DNA from: Peptostreptococcaceae bacterium
GTDB taxonomy: Bacteria > Bacillota > Clostridia > Peptostreptococcales > Anaerovoracaceae
Direction: 5' to 3'
Length of the DNA stretch: 12,052 nucleotides
Assembly: GCA_016650115.1 (NCBI GenBank)
Contig: JAENWI010000027.1
Location: forward strand, 1 to 12,052
Of the stretch, positions 6,159 through 12,052 are shown piece by piece. Below the pieces are notes generated by a model. The model did no database searches. It was not told the origin of the DNA and saw only the letters and a program-made list of their open reading frames with translations. The position numbers and the translations under genes are program-made. Position 1 is the first letter of the stretch. Each line of letters starts with the position of its first letter.

Positions 6159-8120
6159 CTAGTCTTGTAGTTTTAGCCATTCTTCATAAACCTTTTCCAG
6201 CTTTTTCTTTGAGATTTCAACCTTTTCATTGTATTCTCCCGCTAAAATATGGTCTGTAAAAACGCTCTCTTTACACATTTCCGCCTCATAGACTTTGATT
6301 TCTCCTTCAATTTTTAAAATTTCTTCTTCATATTTTTTGATATCTCTCTCTTTTTTTCTGCCTTTTGCCTCATTTTCTTTATTTATTTTCCTTTGAAGCC
6401 CAGGATCAAAAACTTTTTCACTAAGCTCCCCTTCTTTTTCCGAATTGCTTTGAGTCTTGCTCAATTCTTCCAGATATTTTTTTCCAGAGTCGATAGATTG
6501 TTTTTTTTCTACGTAATAATCATAACTGCCCAGATAAGAATCAATACCATCTTGCGTAAGTTCAAAAATTCTTGTCGGCACTTTATTCAGAAAATATCTG
6601 TCATGAGAAACAACGATTACTGTCCCCGGGAAATCAAGCAATGCATCCTCAACAATTTCTTTAGAATTGATATCCAAATGATTTGTAGGTTCATCCAGTA
6701 TAATTACATTTGATCCCGAAAGCATAAGTTTTAAAAGAGTAAGTCTGGCTTTTTCTCCACCACTCAGGCCGGCGACATTCAAAAATACTGCTTCGTTTCT
6801 GAACAAAAACCTGCCTAATATACTTCTCATCTCTGTATCGGAATAGAGCCTGTAAGAATCTTTCATCTCTTCAAATACAGTATTGCTTAAATTTAGAAGT
6901 TTCTGACCCTGATCGTAATACCCAAAAGCAACATTATGGCCTATTTTAAGGTGCCCGTTATCTGGCTCCAGTGTCTGCATCATTATTTTCAGTAATGTGG
7001 TCTTGCCCACTCCATTCGGGCCAACAATACAAATACGTTCTCCCCTTTTAATATCAAAGTCCACATGATTGAACAATTGTTTCTTGTTTTGTCCATGTCC
7101 AAAACTCATCGAAAGATCCTGTGCCTTTAAAACATCATTTCCGCTTTTAAAGTTTTGCTTAAAATGAATCTTTATTTTACCCGTCGGTGCCGTAGGTTTT
7201 CCAAGAACGTCTATTTTAGATAATTGTTTTTCTCTGGATTGCGCCCTTTTGGCCAGTTTCTCAGTTCCGTGCTGCTTAAATCGTCTGATTATTTCTTCCT
7301 GTCTGTCAATTTCCTTTTGCTGCTGATCATATTTACGCATTTCATCATCTAGTCTTTGTCTCTTTTTCTCTGCGAAAGTTGAATAATTCCCTTCATATAT
7401 GTACATTTTATGGTTTTCCAGCTCAAATATCTTGTTCACTGTCTGATCCAGAAAATATCGATCATGGGAAATTAATACGATTGTCCCTTTATACCCCTTC
7501 AAATACTGTTCTAACCATTTTATTGTTCCTATGTCTAAATGGTTAGTTGGTTCATCCAAAAACAACAGATCAGGCTTCTTAAGCAGCAAGCATGCCAGTG
7601 ACAATCTTGTTCTTTCCCCTCCGCTTAGAGTTGAGATTTTTTTCTCAAAAAAATCCTCGGTAAAAGCCATGCTGTTTAATATCCCATTGATCTCACTTTT
7701 ATAAGTATAACCGTTCTTTCTTTCATATTCTTCCTGCATCAGGTGCAGTTGCTGGATTTTTTTTTCTACATCTTCTCCGTTTTGTGATTTCTCACCTATT
7801 TCGACGGAAAGTTCTGCCATTTCATTTTCAAGCACTTCCATATGGGAAAAGATTGATGCCACTTCTTCATAAAGCGTTTTATCAGAATTAAACTCATCAC
7901 TCTGTTTCAGATACCCAATGGTAGTATCTGAAGAAATAAAGACATCTCCATCATCTCTTGTCATGTCGCCTGACAGAATGTTTAAAAGAGTCGTTTTACC
8001 AGCTCCGTTTGCGCCGATTACTCCTACCCTGTCACCCTGGTTGATATGAAAAGATATTCCACTTAAGATTACATCTACCCCATATACTTTTGTAATGTTA
8101 TTTGCTGATATTATTATCAT
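6159..8120 (-). CDS. ydiF: ABC-F family ATPase, YdiF type
   Basis: This 653-residue protein has two ABC nucleotide-binding domains in tandem and no membrane segment. That is the ABC-F layout of ribosome-associated translation factors and antibiotic-resistance proteins, not of transporters. Domain 1: Walker A GANGAGKTT (36-44), signature LSGGE (165-169), Walker B LLFLDEPTNHLD (185-196), His219. Domain 2: GPNGVGKTT (367-375), LSGGE (452-456), VIILDEPTNHLD (472-483), His506. Between them is a charged linker (about 250-305), as in the tRNA-contacting linker of this family. A C-terminal coiled coil spans about 575-650. Both catalytic Glu residues are present. The start at 8120 has AAGGA 7 bases upstream. 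Position between tsaD and rex matches Bacillus ydiF, so a housekeeping role is more likely than drug resistance. A 65-base gap follows tsaD. Confidence 0.93.
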   Translation of the reverse strand: MIIISANNITKVYGVDVILSGISFHINQGDRVGVIGANGAGKTTLLNILSGDMTRDDGDVFISSDTTIGYLKQSDEFNSDKTLYEEVASIFSHMEVLENEMAELSVEIGEKSQNGEDVEKKIQQLHLMQEEYERKNGYTYKSEINGILNSMAFTEDFFEKKISTLSGGERTRLSLACLLLKKPDLLFLDEPTNHLDIGTIKWLEQYLKGYKGTIVLISHDRYFLDQTVNKIFELENHKMYIYEGNYSTFAEKKRQRLDDEMRKYDQQQKEIDRQEEIIRRFKQHGTEKLAKRAQSREKQLSKIDVLGKPTAPTGKIKIHFKQNFKSGNDVLKAQDLSMSFGHGQNKKQLFNHVDFDIKRGERICIVGPNGVGKTTLLKIMMQTLEPDNGHLKIGHNVAFGYYDQGQKLLNLSNTVFEEMKDSYRLYSDTEMRSILGRFLFRNEAVFLNVAGLSGGEKARLTLLKLMLSGSNVIILDEPTNHLDINSKEIVEDALLDFPGTVIVVSHDRYFLNKVPTRIFELTQDGIDSYLGSYDYYVEKKQSIDSGKKYLEELSKTQSNSEKEGELSEKVFDPGLQRKINKENEAKGRKKERDIKKYEEEILKIEGEIKVYEAEMCKESVFTDHILAGEYNEKVEISKKKLEKVYEEWLKLQD

Positions 8121-8185
8121 TGTTTTCCTTTTTATATTGTATTAGTATCCTGATTTCCAGTTTTTCTCTTTTTGATGCTCATTTT

Positions 8186-9196
8186 TTATTCTAATGGCAA
8201 ATTAGGGAACGCATCCAGACTCATATCATCCAGGTACCCTTCTTTATATTTGTAATACGCTGCGCAGGCAATCATCGCTGCATTATCTGTGCAAAGTATT
8301 GTTGAAGGGCAGAAAAGCATTATTCCCTTATGCCTGCAGGCATTTTCAAGCATCGTTCGAAGGCTGCTGTTCGCGGCAACTCCACCGGCAAGAACGATTT
8401 TGTCCTGACCCAGTTTTTCAGCTGCATCAACGGCCTTACGAACTATTACTTCCATTACTGCCTGTTGAAAACTGGCTGCGACGTCCGGAATGTTTATCTC
8501 TCTTCCCGCCTGCTTTTCCGTATTCAAATAATTAATAACCCCCGTTTTAGTTCCGCTGAAACTAAAGTCAAAACCATCCTTCTCCAAATAAACTCTTTTA
8601 AAATGGATAGCCTCTTTATTACCCTTTTTAGCAATTTCATCAATAAGCGGTCCTCCGGGATAACCAAGGCCAAGAACTCTTGCCACCTTGTCAAAGGCTT
8701 CTCCCGCTGCATCATCTCTTGTTCTTCCTATCACTTTGAACTCATTATATCCGAGGACCTCAATAATGCTTGTATGTCCTCCCGATACAACCAGTGCCAT
8801 AAAAGGCGGCTCAAGTTCTTTATGTTCAATATAATTCGCGCTGATATGTCCTTGAATATGGTGAACCCCAACTAGCGGCTTATTTTTAGCAAATGCAAAC
8901 GCCTTCGCTGTAGCCAGCCCAATCAAAAGGGCCCCCACAAGACCAGGCCCCTGTGTTACCCCGATCAAATCAATGTCATCTAGAGTTACGCCAGCCACTT
9001 TTAAGGCTTCATCCGCAACCCCGTTAATATTCTTCAAATGATGTCTTGAGGCAATCTCAGGAACTACACCGCCAAAAACCTTGTGTACTTCAATCTGTGA
9101 CGAAATAATATTAGAGAGTATTTCTCTTCCATTCCTGACAATCGCCACAGACGTTTCATCACAGCTTGATTCAATTGCCATAGTCAAATGATCCAT
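8186..9196 (-). CDS. tsaD: TsaD, tRNA N6-threonylcarbamoyltransferase catalytic subunit
   Basis: TsaD moves the threonylcarbamoyl group from threonylcarbamoyl-AMP to A37 of ANN-decoding tRNAs, making t6A with TsaB and TsaE. The N-terminus MAIESSCDETSVAIV, the metal-binding H-x3-H (HHIQGH, His113 and His117 from this start), ALVVSGGHTSI, GEAFDKVARVLGLGYPGGP, FSFSGTKTG and CTDNAAMIA (metal Asp304) are all Kae1/Gcp family motifs. The frame is open 12 codons upstream to an ATG at 9232. ATG 9196 is preferred because AAGGAG stands 5 bases before it, while 9232 has no clear site. This gives 336 residues, the usual length. It is separated from rimI by 123 bases that hold repeated complementary segments, unlike the tight spacing elsewhere in the run. 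Confidence 0.97.
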   Translation of the reverse strand: MDHLTMAIESSCDETSVAIVRNGREILSNIISSQIEVHKVFGGVVPEIASRHHLKNINGVADEALKVAGVTLDDIDLIGVTQGPGLVGALLIGLATAKAFAFAKNKPLVGVHHIQGHISANYIEHKELEPPFMALVVSGGHTSIIEVLGYNEFKVIGRTRDDAAGEAFDKVARVLGLGYPGGPLIDEIAKKGNKEAIHFKRVYLEKDGFDFSFSGTKTGVINYLNTEKQAGREINIPDVAASFQQAVMEVIVRKAVDAAEKLGQDKIVLAGGVAANSSLRTMLENACRHKGIMLFCPSTILCTDNAAMIACAAYYKYKEGYLDDMSLDAFPNLPLE

Positions 9197-9250
9197 TTCT
9201 TCTCCTTCAAGCCCATTATAAGCATCCGACATTGGGCTTCGTTTTTAAAA

Positions 9251-9319
9251 CAGCCTTGAAATTTCAACAATCCGAAAAAAATAATCCACAGGCTGCAACG
9301 CAAAACCAATCTAGGCTGC
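9251..9319 (-). repeat. Two direct copies and one inverted copy of AGGCTG in the rimI-tsaD gap
   Basis: AGGCTGC occurs at 9290-9296 and 9313-9319. Its complement CAGCCT lies at 9251-9256, next to a 12-bp palindrome TTGAAATTTCAA (9256-9267). In the minus-strand RNA either upstream CAGCCT could pair with the single AGGCUG, which is followed by UUUUAAAAA. The pairings exclude each other, as in an attenuator, but the stems are only 6 bp and the loops are long. Confidence 0.4.
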
Positions 9320-9778
9320 TTATAATGGAATTGTCCACATTATCACTGCATCTTCTTTGTTCTCCTGGTAATAGCCCTTTCTTATCCCAACCTCGGCAAA
9401 TCCGAATTTCTTATACAGCTCAATTGCTACCGTATTTGACTTTCTTGCTTCCAGGGTAAAAGTTTTAATACCTGCCTGTTTTCTGCTTTCTTTCATTAGA
9501 ACATCTATGATTGTCATTCCGATATGTTTTCGCCTGAAATCCGGATGAACTGCGACATTTGTGATGTGTCCCTCTTCCTGTATTAACCATACCCCCGCAT
9601 ATCCAACAATCTGTCCTGTTTCCTTACTCTCTGCCAGAATATAAAAAGCTAAATTATTTTCTTTCAATTCCTTAGCAAAGGACTGTTCGCTCCAAGGAAC
9701 AGAAAAGCAAATTTTGTCCAAATCCGCTATCTGATTTACATCTTTTTCAGTTGCCTTTCTAATGACTATCCCTGACAT
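9320..9778 (-). CDS. rimI: RimI-type GNAT acetyltransferase
   Basis: This 152-residue GNAT-fold enzyme is placed as RimI, which acetylates the N-terminal amine of ribosomal protein S18. Visible features are the N-terminal IRKATEKDVNQIADLDK, PWSEQSF (29-35), strand β4 GHITNVAVHPDFRRKHIG (70-87) with the acetyl-CoA pyrophosphate loop RRKHIG, LEARKSNTVAIELYKKFGF (109-127) carrying the family's Glu, Asn and Tyr positions, and the RimI-like GIRKGYY (131-137). Length is normal. The start at 9778 has AGAGG 7 bases upstream. It lies between tsaB and tsaD as in many Firmicutes. The S18 assignment rests on the family and this context, since GNAT substrates are hard to predict from sequence. Confidence 0.92.
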   Translation of the reverse strand: MSGIVIRKATEKDVNQIADLDKICFSVPWSEQSFAKELKENNLAFYILAESKETGQIVGYAGVWLIQEEGHITNVAVHPDFRRKHIGMTIIDVLMKESRKQAGIKTFTLEARKSNTVAIELYKKFGFAEVGIRKGYYQENKEDAVIMWTIPL

Positions 9779-9798
9779 CCGTTTACCTCTTGTATTTA

Positions 9799-9824
9799 GG
9801 GCTTACTGAATTGTTCAGCAGCCC
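9799..9824 (-). other. Stem-loop in the tsaB-rimI gap
   Basis: GGGCT (9799-9803) pairs with AGCCC (9820-9824) and CTGAA (9806-9810) pairs with TTCAG (9814-9818). The loop is 3 bases, with a small internal mismatch between the two stems. No T run follows on the minus strand, so it is not a terminator. It fills most of the 46-base gap and may be an RNA processing or stability element. Confidence 0.45.
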
Positions 9825-10574
9825 CTATTTGTAAGCCGTCAGAATTCCCTCATCCAATTTTCTCTGGGCTTCTGCCTGACGCATATAAACCGGTTTAATA
9901 TTTTCATAACTGGTAGCCCTGTCATGTTTGAATAATTCAAGTGCCATACATGCCGTCGAAGATGCTTTTTGATATCTGATGTTTTCAGGAGCAAAGGTTA
10001 CTTTTAAACCCGAAGCGCTGACTTTTTCTGCCCAGTTTAGAATTTGTTCTTCATATACTGTAATACCATCGCCGAAAAACATGATCTCGGTATCCTGTCC
10101 TGTCGTAGATTTTTCTAACTCTTCAAATATTTCCAGAATACTGTACGCATCACCCTTTATTTTTTCAGTAATATTTATTCCCTGCCGATCCCAGACATAA
10201 GCACCACTATATACCTGATTTCTTCTTGCATCAAATATCGGACATATAATGCCTTTGTAATGATCAATATTATAAACAAAAGTCTTCAATGTAGGCACAG
10301 AAATTATCGGAATGTTCAAAGCCTGTGATAAAGCTCTTGCAGTTGAAACGCCAATTCTGATTCCCGTAAATGACCCTGGCCCTTCTGAAACGCCAATACA
10401 GGAAACATCGCCTATTGACAATTTGCTGTCATCAAGAAGTTTTTCAGTCATTAACATCAGGTTTTGCAAATGATTCAGTCTTTCTCCCGTTGCTTCAGAT
10501 GAAATGAGCCCCTCCTCATTTATTAATGCGACAGAAGCCGCTGCCCCAGTTGTCTCTATTGCTAAAATGTACAT
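9825..10574 (-). CDS. tsaB: TsaB, t6A-synthesis partner of TsaD
   Basis: This 249-residue paralogue of TsaD lacks the catalytic metal site and acts as the scaffold of the TsaE-TsaB-TsaD complex that makes tRNA t6A. The N-terminus MYILAIETTGAAASVAL gives the ASKHA phosphate-1 loop. NHLQNLMLMTEKLL, GPGSFTGIRIGVSTARAL (65-82) and DARRNQVYSGAY (115-126) are strong TsaB motifs, and no H-x3-H metal motif is present. The C-terminal KPVYMRQAEAQRKL (227-240) is also typical. The first 13 bases of the gene overlap the end of tsaE, and AAAGGG lies about 7 bases before the ATG, so the two are translationally linked. The stop is TAG at 9825-9827. The sequence looks intact. Confidence 0.97.
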   Translation of the reverse strand: MYILAIETTGAAASVALINEEGLISSEATGERLNHLQNLMLMTEKLLDDSKLSIGDVSCIGVSEGPGSFTGIRIGVSTARALSQALNIPIISVPTLKTFVYNIDHYKGIICPIFDARRNQVYSGAYVWDRQGINITEKIKGDAYSILEIFEELEKSTTGQDTEIMFFGDGITVYEEQILNWAEKVSASGLKVTFAPENIRYQKASSTACMALELFKHDRATSYENIKPVYMRQAEAQRKLDEGILTAYK

Positions 10575-11035
10575 TCATATACCCTTTCATCCGGTGTTTT
10601 GCCATATTCAATATTTATAACAATTGCATGCTCAGGAATAATCTCCATTATTTTGTCGGCCCATTCAATTATTGTAATACCATCTCCATAAAAATATTCT
10701 TCATAGCCCAATTCAGCCATTTCTTCAATGTCATTTATTCTATAAACATCAAAGTGGTAAAGGGGAAGTTTCCCGCTGTAATACTCCTGAATAATAGTAA
10801 AAGTAGGGCTGGTGACCATTTCTGTAATCCCCAGTCCCTCACCGATGTACTTTGTAAGAGTGGTTTTGCCTGTGCCAAGATCGCCTATGAGTGCGACTAC
10901 ATCCCCTTTTTTTAAATCTTTTCCAAGATTCAATCCAAATTGTTTTGTTTCGCTCTCATCTTTAATGATTACTTCTGTAATTGATATTGCTTTCCCTGAT
11001 TCTTCTTTAATTGTTGCTTCTTTCATTTTCACCAT
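10562..11035 (-). CDS. tsaE: TsaE, ATPase of the t6A-synthesis complex
   Basis: TsaE is a small P-loop ATPase that binds the TsaB-TsaD dimer and drives the threonylcarbamoyl transfer cycle. Walker A is GDLGTGKTT (51-59), followed by VTSPTFTIIQEY (74-85), LYHFDVYRI (92-100) and IIEWADKI (122-129), all diagnostic. The 157 residues include about 20 N-terminal residues more than the shortest family members. The ATG at 11035 is chosen because AGGA lies 6 bases before it. An ATG three codons later (11026) would also be possible. It follows ribU by 20 bases and overlaps tsaB by 13. No terminator is visible between ribU and tsaE, so it may share the ribU transcript. Confidence 0.96.
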   Translation of the reverse strand: MVKMKEATIKEESGKAISITEVIIKDESETKQFGLNLGKDLKKGDVVALIGDLGTGKTTLTKYIGEGLGITEMVTSPTFTIIQEYYSGKLPLYHFDVYRINDIEEMAELGYEEYFYGDGITIIEWADKIMEIIPEHAIVINIEYGKTPDERVYECTF

Positions 11036-11055
11036 TTAATTCCTATAATTCAAAC

Positions 11056-11592
11056 CTATTTATGCAAATATTTTGCAATCGCCTTATATGTAAAAAATGT
11101 TATTGCGGAGTTAATTCCTGCCTTCAGTAAATTAAATGGTAGCAGAATTGGCAAAATCATTGCAATAACAGCTTCTCTTGGAACCCCTAAAAACATAGGT
11201 GTTATAATAAGATTCCAGCCGATCATGGATGCGGTCATTATGATTGTACCACAAACGAGTGCAATTACTGCATACTTCTTTGATTTATGTTTCTTGTATA
11301 TTAGTCCGGCAACCAAAACAAATGAGCCGGTAGCCACAAAATGCATAAAAAACCCTATGATCCCGTCACCCCCAAGTGCAAATGCCTGGATAAAACTGAC
11401 AACTGCAGTAATTGATAGCCCTGCTAATGGTCCAAAAGCAAATGCTGCAATAAAAATAGGTACATCCGCCGGATCATATGCCAAGAAAGGCGCTGGTGGA
11501 AACGGTATTCTAATAAGAAATACCAATACCAAAGAAATGGTTGCTAGCATAGCCAGCTTTGTTAATTTAACTGTTTTTGGATTTGTGTTCAT
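11056..11592 (-). CDS. ribU: RibU, riboflavin-binding S component of an ECF transporter
   Basis: This 178-residue integral membrane protein has about five or six hydrophobic helices (roughly residues 12-28, 45-62, 64-80, 84-100, 106-130, 142-170). It captures riboflavin outside the cell and works with the shared ECF module (EcfA, EcfA', EcfT), which is not in this window. The motif FLAYDPADVPIF (36-47) is characteristic of RibU (YpaA) proteins, and LPFNLLKAGINS (151-162) resembles the EcfT-facing end of S components. The FMN riboswitch directly upstream confirms the flavin assignment independently. The ATG at 11592 has AGGGGG about 8 bases before it. Length is normal. It may be the first gene of a transcript that continues into the t6A genes. 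Confidence 0.96.
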   Translation of the reverse strand: MNTNPKTVKLTKLAMLATISLVLVFLIRIPFPPAPFLAYDPADVPIFIAAFAFGPLAGLSITAVVSFIQAFALGGDGIIGFFMHFVATGSFVLVAGLIYKKHKSKKYAVIALVCGTIIMTASMIGWNLIITPMFLGVPREAVIAMILPILLPFNLLKAGINSAITFFTYKAIAKYLHK

Positions 11593-11655
11593 CTTAATTC
11601 CCCCTGTGTAGGTTTTTCACCCAATGATTTAGAGGTCTGTTTCTTTTCAGCTCAT

Positions 11656-11689
11656 AATAAATGCCCTCAAAAAGTAATTTCGAGGGCAT
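11656..11689 (-). terminator. Riboswitch-associated terminator hairpin in the ribU leader
   Basis: On the minus strand ATGCCCTC pairs with GAGGGCAT (11682-11689 with 11661-11668). The loop is 13 bases and the tail TTATTATG is T-rich. It lies 25 bases after the FMN aptamer and before the ribU ribosome binding site, so it is the likely expression platform for premature termination when FMN is bound. The tail is imperfect. I did not find a convincing antiterminator pairing by eye. Confidence 0.75.
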
Positions 11690-11714
11690 GTAAGTACGCG
11701 TAAAAATTTCCTAC

Positions 11715-11833
11715 GTTTCTTTCATCCGGACTATACCGTCGGTGTCGGAATCTAACCGACTCTGCCTTTTGGCTCGTGGACTAATCGCCTAAGCGCATCA
11801 CCACCGGTGAGGACTCTAACCTCGCCCTGAAAC
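11715..11833 (-). ncRNA. FMN riboswitch (RFN element)
   Basis: Read on the minus strand, this 119-base segment has the ordered conserved blocks of the FMN aptamer: GTTTCAGGGCGAGG, CCTCACCGGTGGTGATG, a P3 arm around GCGCTTAGGCG, TTAGTCCACGAGCC, a P5 arm GTCGG...CCGAC, then ACCGACGGTATAGTCCGGAT and GAAAGAAAC. The outer helix closes with GTTTC (11829-11833) and GAAAC (11715-11719). This cis-regulatory RNA binds flavin mononucleotide and normally lowers expression of riboflavin synthesis or uptake genes. Here it precedes ribU, with a terminator hairpin downstream. Confidence 0.97.
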
Positions 11834-11851
11834 AGACTAATTTATAAGATT

Positions 11852-11880
11852 ATTATATCGCCCAATTAAAAAAAATGCAA
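11852..11880 (-). promoter_or_regulatory. Predicted promoter of the riboswitch-ribU transcript
   Basis: On the minus strand TTGCAT (11875-11880) and a perfect TATAAT (11852-11857) are 17 bp apart. Transcription would begin near 11845, about 12 bases before the FMN aptamer, the usual arrangement. Confidence 0.75.
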
Positions 11881-11911
11881 TGCTTTTTTGGCAATATGCT
11901 TTTTTGTCAAT
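11880..11911. repeat. Two tandem 16-bp repeats in the ribU/right-gene divergent region
   Basis: ATGCTTTTTTGGCAAT (11880-11895) is followed at once by ATGCTTTTTTGTCAAT (11896-11911), differing at one base. The first copy touches the ribU -35. On the minus strand the second copy contains TTGACA. Possible roles are a regulator-binding pair or an upstream activating sequence. Confidence 0.6.
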
Positions 11912-11968
11912 AATGAAGTTGTTTAGTTTCAAATTCATTGCATTCATCCAAACGACTGCAGCTTTCAA

Positions 11969-11997
11969 TTGATATAATACCCAAGCTTGTATATAAT
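11969..11997 (+). promoter_or_regulatory. Predicted promoter of the right-edge gene
   Basis: TTGATA (11969-11974) and a perfect TATAAT (11992-11997) are separated by exactly 17 bp. The start site would fall near 12004, about 23 bases before the TTG start codon. A second TATAAT at 11973-11978 has no matching -35. Confidence 0.75.
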
Positions 11998-12026
11998 AAT
12001 TATATTAATATACAGGAGGAAACCAT

Positions 12027-12052
12027 TTGAGCAATATTTTTACAACTTCAAA
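12027..12052 (+). CDS. First codons of an unidentified gene (runs off the right edge)
   Basis: A TTG codon at 12027-12029 lies 7 bases after a perfect AGGAGG (12014-12019) and downstream of a well-formed promoter. The frame reads MSNIFTTS before the window ends, with the TTG read as fMet. No ATG or GTG start is available within the remaining bases. Eight residues are too few to identify the family. The gene is divergent from ribU and shares its upstream region. Confidence 0.6.

Noticed and set aside
6159..8120. ABC-F gene as an antibiotic-resistance determinant
   Set aside because: Its conserved position between tsaD and rex and its YdiF-like architecture point to a housekeeping gene. Nothing suggests acquisition by transfer.
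8299..8875. Plus-strand open frames opposite tsaD
   Set aside because: tsaD is unambiguous on the other strand. These frames overlap each other and resemble no protein family.
11036..11075. Promoter TTGCAT...TATAGG just upstream of tsaE
   Set aside because: Spacing is 14 bp, too short for a sigma-A promoter, and the -10 is imperfect. It is not strong enough to annotate.
11992..12004. Palindrome TATAAT-A-ATTATA at the right gene's -10 as an operator
   Set aside because: It is short, purely AT, and expected by chance around an AT-rich -10 region.

Overview
The window looks like chromosomal housekeeping DNA from a low-GC Gram-positive bacterium, most likely an anaerobic member of the Clostridia. 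The reasons are AT-rich intergenic DNA, strong AGGAGG-type ribosome binding sites, a CIRCE-controlled groESL operon, an 8-cysteine clostridial ferredoxin, a Rex redox repressor, an Ogg1-type glycosylase and an FMN-riboswitch-controlled RibU. The genus cannot be fixed from the sequence alone. I see no mobile element, CRISPR array, rRNA or tRNA.

Layout from left to right. Nearly everything is on the minus strand, so transcription runs right to left. At 1-134 is the 5' end of an unrecognised gene. It is separated by an intrinsic terminator from groEL (337-1968) and groES (2027-2308), which sit behind a perfect CIRCE operator. Next comes a tight three-gene run: a P-loop NTPase with a C-terminal Asp23/Gls24-like domain (3999-4802), an Ogg1-like DNA glycosylase with a TTG start (3132-3983), and a DUF554 membrane protein (2425-3114). 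A 55-residue 2[4Fe-4S] ferredoxin (4873-5040) is the only complete plus-strand gene. It faces rex (5102-5749) across a hairpin terminator. acpP (5799-6029) has its own promoter and terminator. Beyond it is an ABC-F ATPase of the YdiF type (6159-8120), then tsaD, rimI, tsaB and tsaE (8186-11035). ribU (11056-11592) follows, with an FMN riboswitch, a terminator and a promoter in its leader. A divergent gene starts at 12027 and leaves the window.

How the genes fit together. tsaE, tsaB and tsaD are the TsaEBD module of tRNA t6A synthesis, with the RimI-type acetyltransferase in its usual place. The order tsaE-tsaB-rimI-tsaD-ydiF-...-rex-...-groES-groEL matches, as I recall it, the Bacillus subtilis ydiB-ydiC-ydiD-gcp-ydiF-...-rex-...-groESL segment. 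This is therefore an old conserved Firmicutes neighbourhood with lineage-specific insertions: acpP, ferredoxin, NTPase-Asp23, ogg and DUF554. The main points of interest are the possible extension of FMN riboswitch control into the t6A genes, the NTPase-Asp23 fusion and its operon, and several unexplained intergenic structures. I found no clear case for a wholly new system.
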